Part shown: in pieces, positions 6,505-8,480 of the stretch
Layout of the letters: each line of letters starts with the position of its first letter
How positions within the stretch are numbered: position 1 is the stretch's first letter
Source of the DNA: Methanosarcinales archaeon
GTDB taxonomy: Archaea > Halobacteriota > Syntropharchaeia > Alkanophagales > Methanospirareceae
Direction: 5' to 3'
Length of the DNA stretch: 8,480 nt
Assembly: GCA_016649585.1 (NCBI GenBank)
Contig: JAENXH010000043.1
Location: 1 to 8,480 of the forward strand
The notes under the pieces: generated by a model
Databases searched by the model: none
Seen by the model: only the letters and a program-made list of their open reading frames with translations
Told to the model about the DNA's origin: nothing
Made by a program: the position numbers and the translations under genes

Positions 6505-6597
6505 CAGTTCTAAAATATACTCTACTTTTATATTTCATTCTTTATTCTATATCTGGTTAGGTACACTGGCGCTTTAAGCGGAAGGAGGGTGAAGAAA
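6505..6597. promoter_or_regulatory. Divergent promoter region, FrhB-family operon and ATP synthase genes
   Basis: This 93-bp region separates two divergent genes. On the - strand AAATATAAAA (6526-6535), preceded by a purine-rich BRE-like stretch, is centred about 26 nt from ATG 6504, the distance expected between an archaeal TATA box and its transcription start. That predicts a leaderless FrhB-family mRNA. On the + strand the same bases read TTTTATATTT and could serve the ATP synthase operon with a leader of roughly 40 nt; the TTCTATAT near 6545-6552 is an alternative. An imperfect palindrome, CGCTT-T-AAGCG (6570-6580), lies just before the ribosome site. Confidence 0.5.
6584..6592 (+). promoter_or_regulatory. 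Shine-Dalgarno site for ATP synthase subunit I
   Basis: GGAGGGTGA lies 5 nt before ATG 6598 (9 nt counted from the GGAGG core). It fixes that ATG as the start in preference to the second in-frame Met at residue 7. Confidence 0.75.
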
Positions 6598-8480
6598 ATG
6601 CTCAGACCTGTTGCGATGAAAAAAATCCGGGTAGTAACGCTGAAGGAATTTAAGGATGATGCGGTTAAAAAGCTGCATACACTCGGCGTTGTTCAGATTA
6701 TCGAGCATGAAAAGACGGAAGGAGAAAATCTGAAGTTTATGCCCGCAGATCCCGTTTTAAAAGAAACTTCAGAGCAGCTCAGGGGGCTAAATGCGATTTT
6801 GGAAGTTTATAAAGAAGTAAAACCCGAGCCTTCTGAGAGTATTTTAAAGCGGTTTTTAAACCCCGCTCCACCGAAGGAGATAGATTTCGGTGCGTTGAAA
6901 GAAGCAAACAAGAAGGAGATAATAGGAAGAGCGGGGAAGATACGGGCAGAAGTTGAAGGAGAGATAGGTGCGCCATTAAAACAGTATAGAGAGACGGAAA
7001 AGGAGATAACGGGATTAGAACTATCCAAAGAAGACTTGGAAAGAATAAAAGACCTTGATATTGAGCTGAGATACGTGGGAGAAGGGAGCCGCATTCATGC
7101 TTCCGTGGGAACATGCCCCGAGGAAGCGCTGGACGCGATAATTGCCGATTTGGAAGAAATAACCTCTGGATCGTATTATTTTGATAAGGCTGAGATAACA
7201 AAGGAAGGGAAAGAAGAAGAGAAGGAATATGCGTGTATTTTCACTTGTTTTAACGAGTATGCGGAAGAATTATCGGCGAGGTTAAGAAGGGTTGGATTTG
7301 AGAAGATAGAAGTGAAAGGCTTCGAAAAGAAGCCGAAGGAAGAGATAAAAGCGAGAGAGCAGAAGATAGAAGAGAAAGGAAGAGAGAGAGAAGAGCTGAA
7401 GAAGATATTAGCCGAGAATGCAGAGAGAAGAGAAGGAGATTTCCTCACTTACAGGGAATCATTGCGTGCGATAGAAGAGCGAGCGAATATCCAGAGGAAT
7501 TTCGTAGAGACAGAAAGAGCGTTTTCGTTAACTGGATGGGTTCCCGCGGAGAAGGAAGAGGAAGTTTTAAAAGAGATTAATAGCGCATCAGAAGGTCTCT
7601 GTGTGATGGATGCAGTTTCTCCAGAGCCCGATGAGGAAAAGGTCCCCATTCTTTTGAAGAACCCGAAATTTTTTAAGAGCTTTGAACTATTTACAAAGCT
7701 GTATGGAATACCACGATATGGTGGTATTGACCCTACGATCCCATTTACAATTACTTTTATCTTTTTCTCTGCTTTCATGTTGGGTGATGCCATTTATGGA
7801 CTCATTTGTGCGATACTTGGAATTTTGCTCTTGAAAGGAGCAGGAAAATACAACGGAACGATGAAAGATTTTTCCATAATATTCATCTCATTTGGAGTTG
7901 CCAGTTTCGTTATGGGTGCTTTGACCGGTGGGTGGCTTGGTGATCTCTTCACTGATAGACATTTTTATATAGATGTGTTGAACACCCCGCCCCTACTGAT
8001 TGCCGATCAACTTGGAGATGTCCTTCTATTCTTGATATTTTCAATTATTATCGGTATTATTCACATAAATGTAGGTATTTTAATGAGTAAGTATGAAAGT
8101 AGGCATAACATCAAAGATCTTATAGGCGGAGATTTATGGTTCTTGGTTGCTGAAATAGGATTTATCCCACTTTTTATGAACTATATGAGTTATGGAACCT
8201 GGTTCAGGCATGATACGCCCTGTTTAATAGGTGTTGGAGTATTGGCCATCTCCTTTGCTCTCCTTTTATTCGCGAGAAAAGGAATGTCCTTATTCGCTAT
8301 AACGGGTTTCTTGGGCGATACCTTATCTTATGCTCGTTTGATGGCACTTGGGCTCTGCACATACGGAATTGCATTAGCGATAAATGTATTGGCTGCTCTG
8401 AGCTATGGAATAGCTTATATCGGGATCATTGCCGCCGCTCTGATATTTGTAATAGGGCATTTGGTTAATTTTGTATTGCA
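6598..8480 (+). CDS. atpI: A-type ATP synthase subunit I (a-subunit homologue), 3' end outside window
   Basis: The reading frame stays open from ATG 6598 to the window edge: 627 complete codons, with perhaps 40-70 missing for this family. The N-terminal cytoplasmic part (about 1-375) is Glu/Lys-rich with coiled-coil stretches, notably about 245-310, and forms the peripheral-stalk arm. It contains the family feature TGWVPAEKEEEV. The membrane part starts with YGIPRYGGIDPT just before TM1 (about 383) and continues with about eight visible helices. It includes GDTLSYARLMALGL, whose R580 matches the Arg of the proton half-channels facing the c-ring (R735 of yeast Vph1p), and ends near GHLVNFVL. 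The subunit conducts H+ or Na+ through the Ao motor. It is usually the first gene of the atp operon, so subunits K, E, C, F, A, B and D would be expected beyond the window. The N-terminal half is purine-rich on the coding strand. Confidence 0.95.
   Translation, partial: MLRPVAMKKIRVVTLKEFKDDAVKKLHTLGVVQIIEHEKTEGENLKFMPADPVLKETSEQLRGLNAILEVYKEVKPEPSESILKRFLNPAPPKEIDFGALKEANKKEIIGRAGKIRAEVEGEIGAPLKQYRETEKEITGLELSKEDLERIKDLDIELRYVGEGSRIHASVGTCPEEALDAIIADLEEITSGSYYFDKAEITKEGKEEEKEYACIFTCFNEYAEELSARLRRVGFEKIEVKGFEKKPKEEIKAREQKIEEKGREREELKKILAENAERREGDFLTYRESLRAIEERANIQRNFVETERAFSLTGWVPAEKEEEVLKEINSASEGLCVMDAVSPEPDEEKVPILLKNPKFFKSFELFTKLYGIPRYGGIDPTIPFTITFIFFSAFMLGDAIYGLICAILGILLLKGAGKYNGTMKDFSIIFISFGVASFVMGALTGGWLGDLFTDRHFYIDVLNTPPLLIADQLGDVLLFLIFSIIIGIIHINVGILMSKYESRHNIKDLIGGDLWFLVAEIGFIPLFMNYMSYGTWFRHDTPCLIGVGVLAISFALLLFARKGMSLFAITGFLGDTLSYARLMALGLCTYGIALAINVLAALSYGIAYIGIIAAALIFVIGHLVNFVL

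Noticed and set aside
6779..7793. Several - strand open frames of 90-140 codons
   Set aside because: They are created by the purine-rich coding strand of atpI, which yields Ser/Phe/Leu-rich antisense translations.
1..8480. CRISPR array, insertion sequence, integrase, tRNA or rRNA
   Set aside because: No spaced repeats, terminal inverted repeats, transposase motifs, cloverleaf or rRNA-like sequence were seen; nearly all bases are in the genes listed.

Overview
The window looks like a piece of a euryarchaeal chromosome, probably from a methanogen or an anaerobic alkane/methane-oxidising relative. This rests on protein content only. An A-type ATP synthase subunit I, a coenzyme-F420-reducing FrhB-family flavoprotein, an iron-sulfur protein resembling the HdrA C-terminus plus MvhD/FlpD, an HAE3-type (largely archaeal) RND exporter and a surface protein ending in a PGF-CTERM-like tail together fit an F420-using archaeon. 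I cannot name the genus. Shine-Dalgarno sites are strong (AAAGGAGGT and variants), and the intergenic regions contain AT-rich TATA-like boxes.

Left block (1-4697, + strand): five closely packed genes that look like one operon. They are a GbsR/MarR-type HTH regulator, a secreted repeat-domain protein (COG1361/CARDB/NEW3 type) with a signal peptide and a PGF-CTERM-like C-terminus, two half-size RND proteins that overlap by 11 bp and together make one HAE3-size exporter, and a stand-alone tandem CBS-domain protein. I read it as a locally regulated membrane export module with an extracytoplasmic accessory protein and an adenine-nucleotide-type sensor. The substrate is unknown.

Middle block (4739-6504, - strand): two genes 17 bp apart, converging on the first block across 41 bp. 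The upstream gene is an FrhB-family F420 oxidoreductase subunit with an unusual second cysteine cluster. The downstream gene is a short protein with two [4Fe-4S] motifs fused to a compacted MvhD/FlpD-like domain. They plausibly form a small electron-transfer unit carrying F420H2 electrons through FAD and Fe-S centres to a partner that is not encoded here.

Right block (6598-8480, + strand): the first 627 codons of A-type ATP synthase subunit I (a-subunit), open at the window edge. It diverges from the FrhB gene across 93 bp holding a TATA-like element that is AT-rich on both strands. The fit is good for a leaderless FrhB transcript.

I see no tRNA, rRNA, CRISPR array, insertion sequence or integrase. 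The most unusual items are the split exporter inside its five-gene set and the minimal FrhB plus ferredoxin-FlpD pair with modified cysteine patterns.
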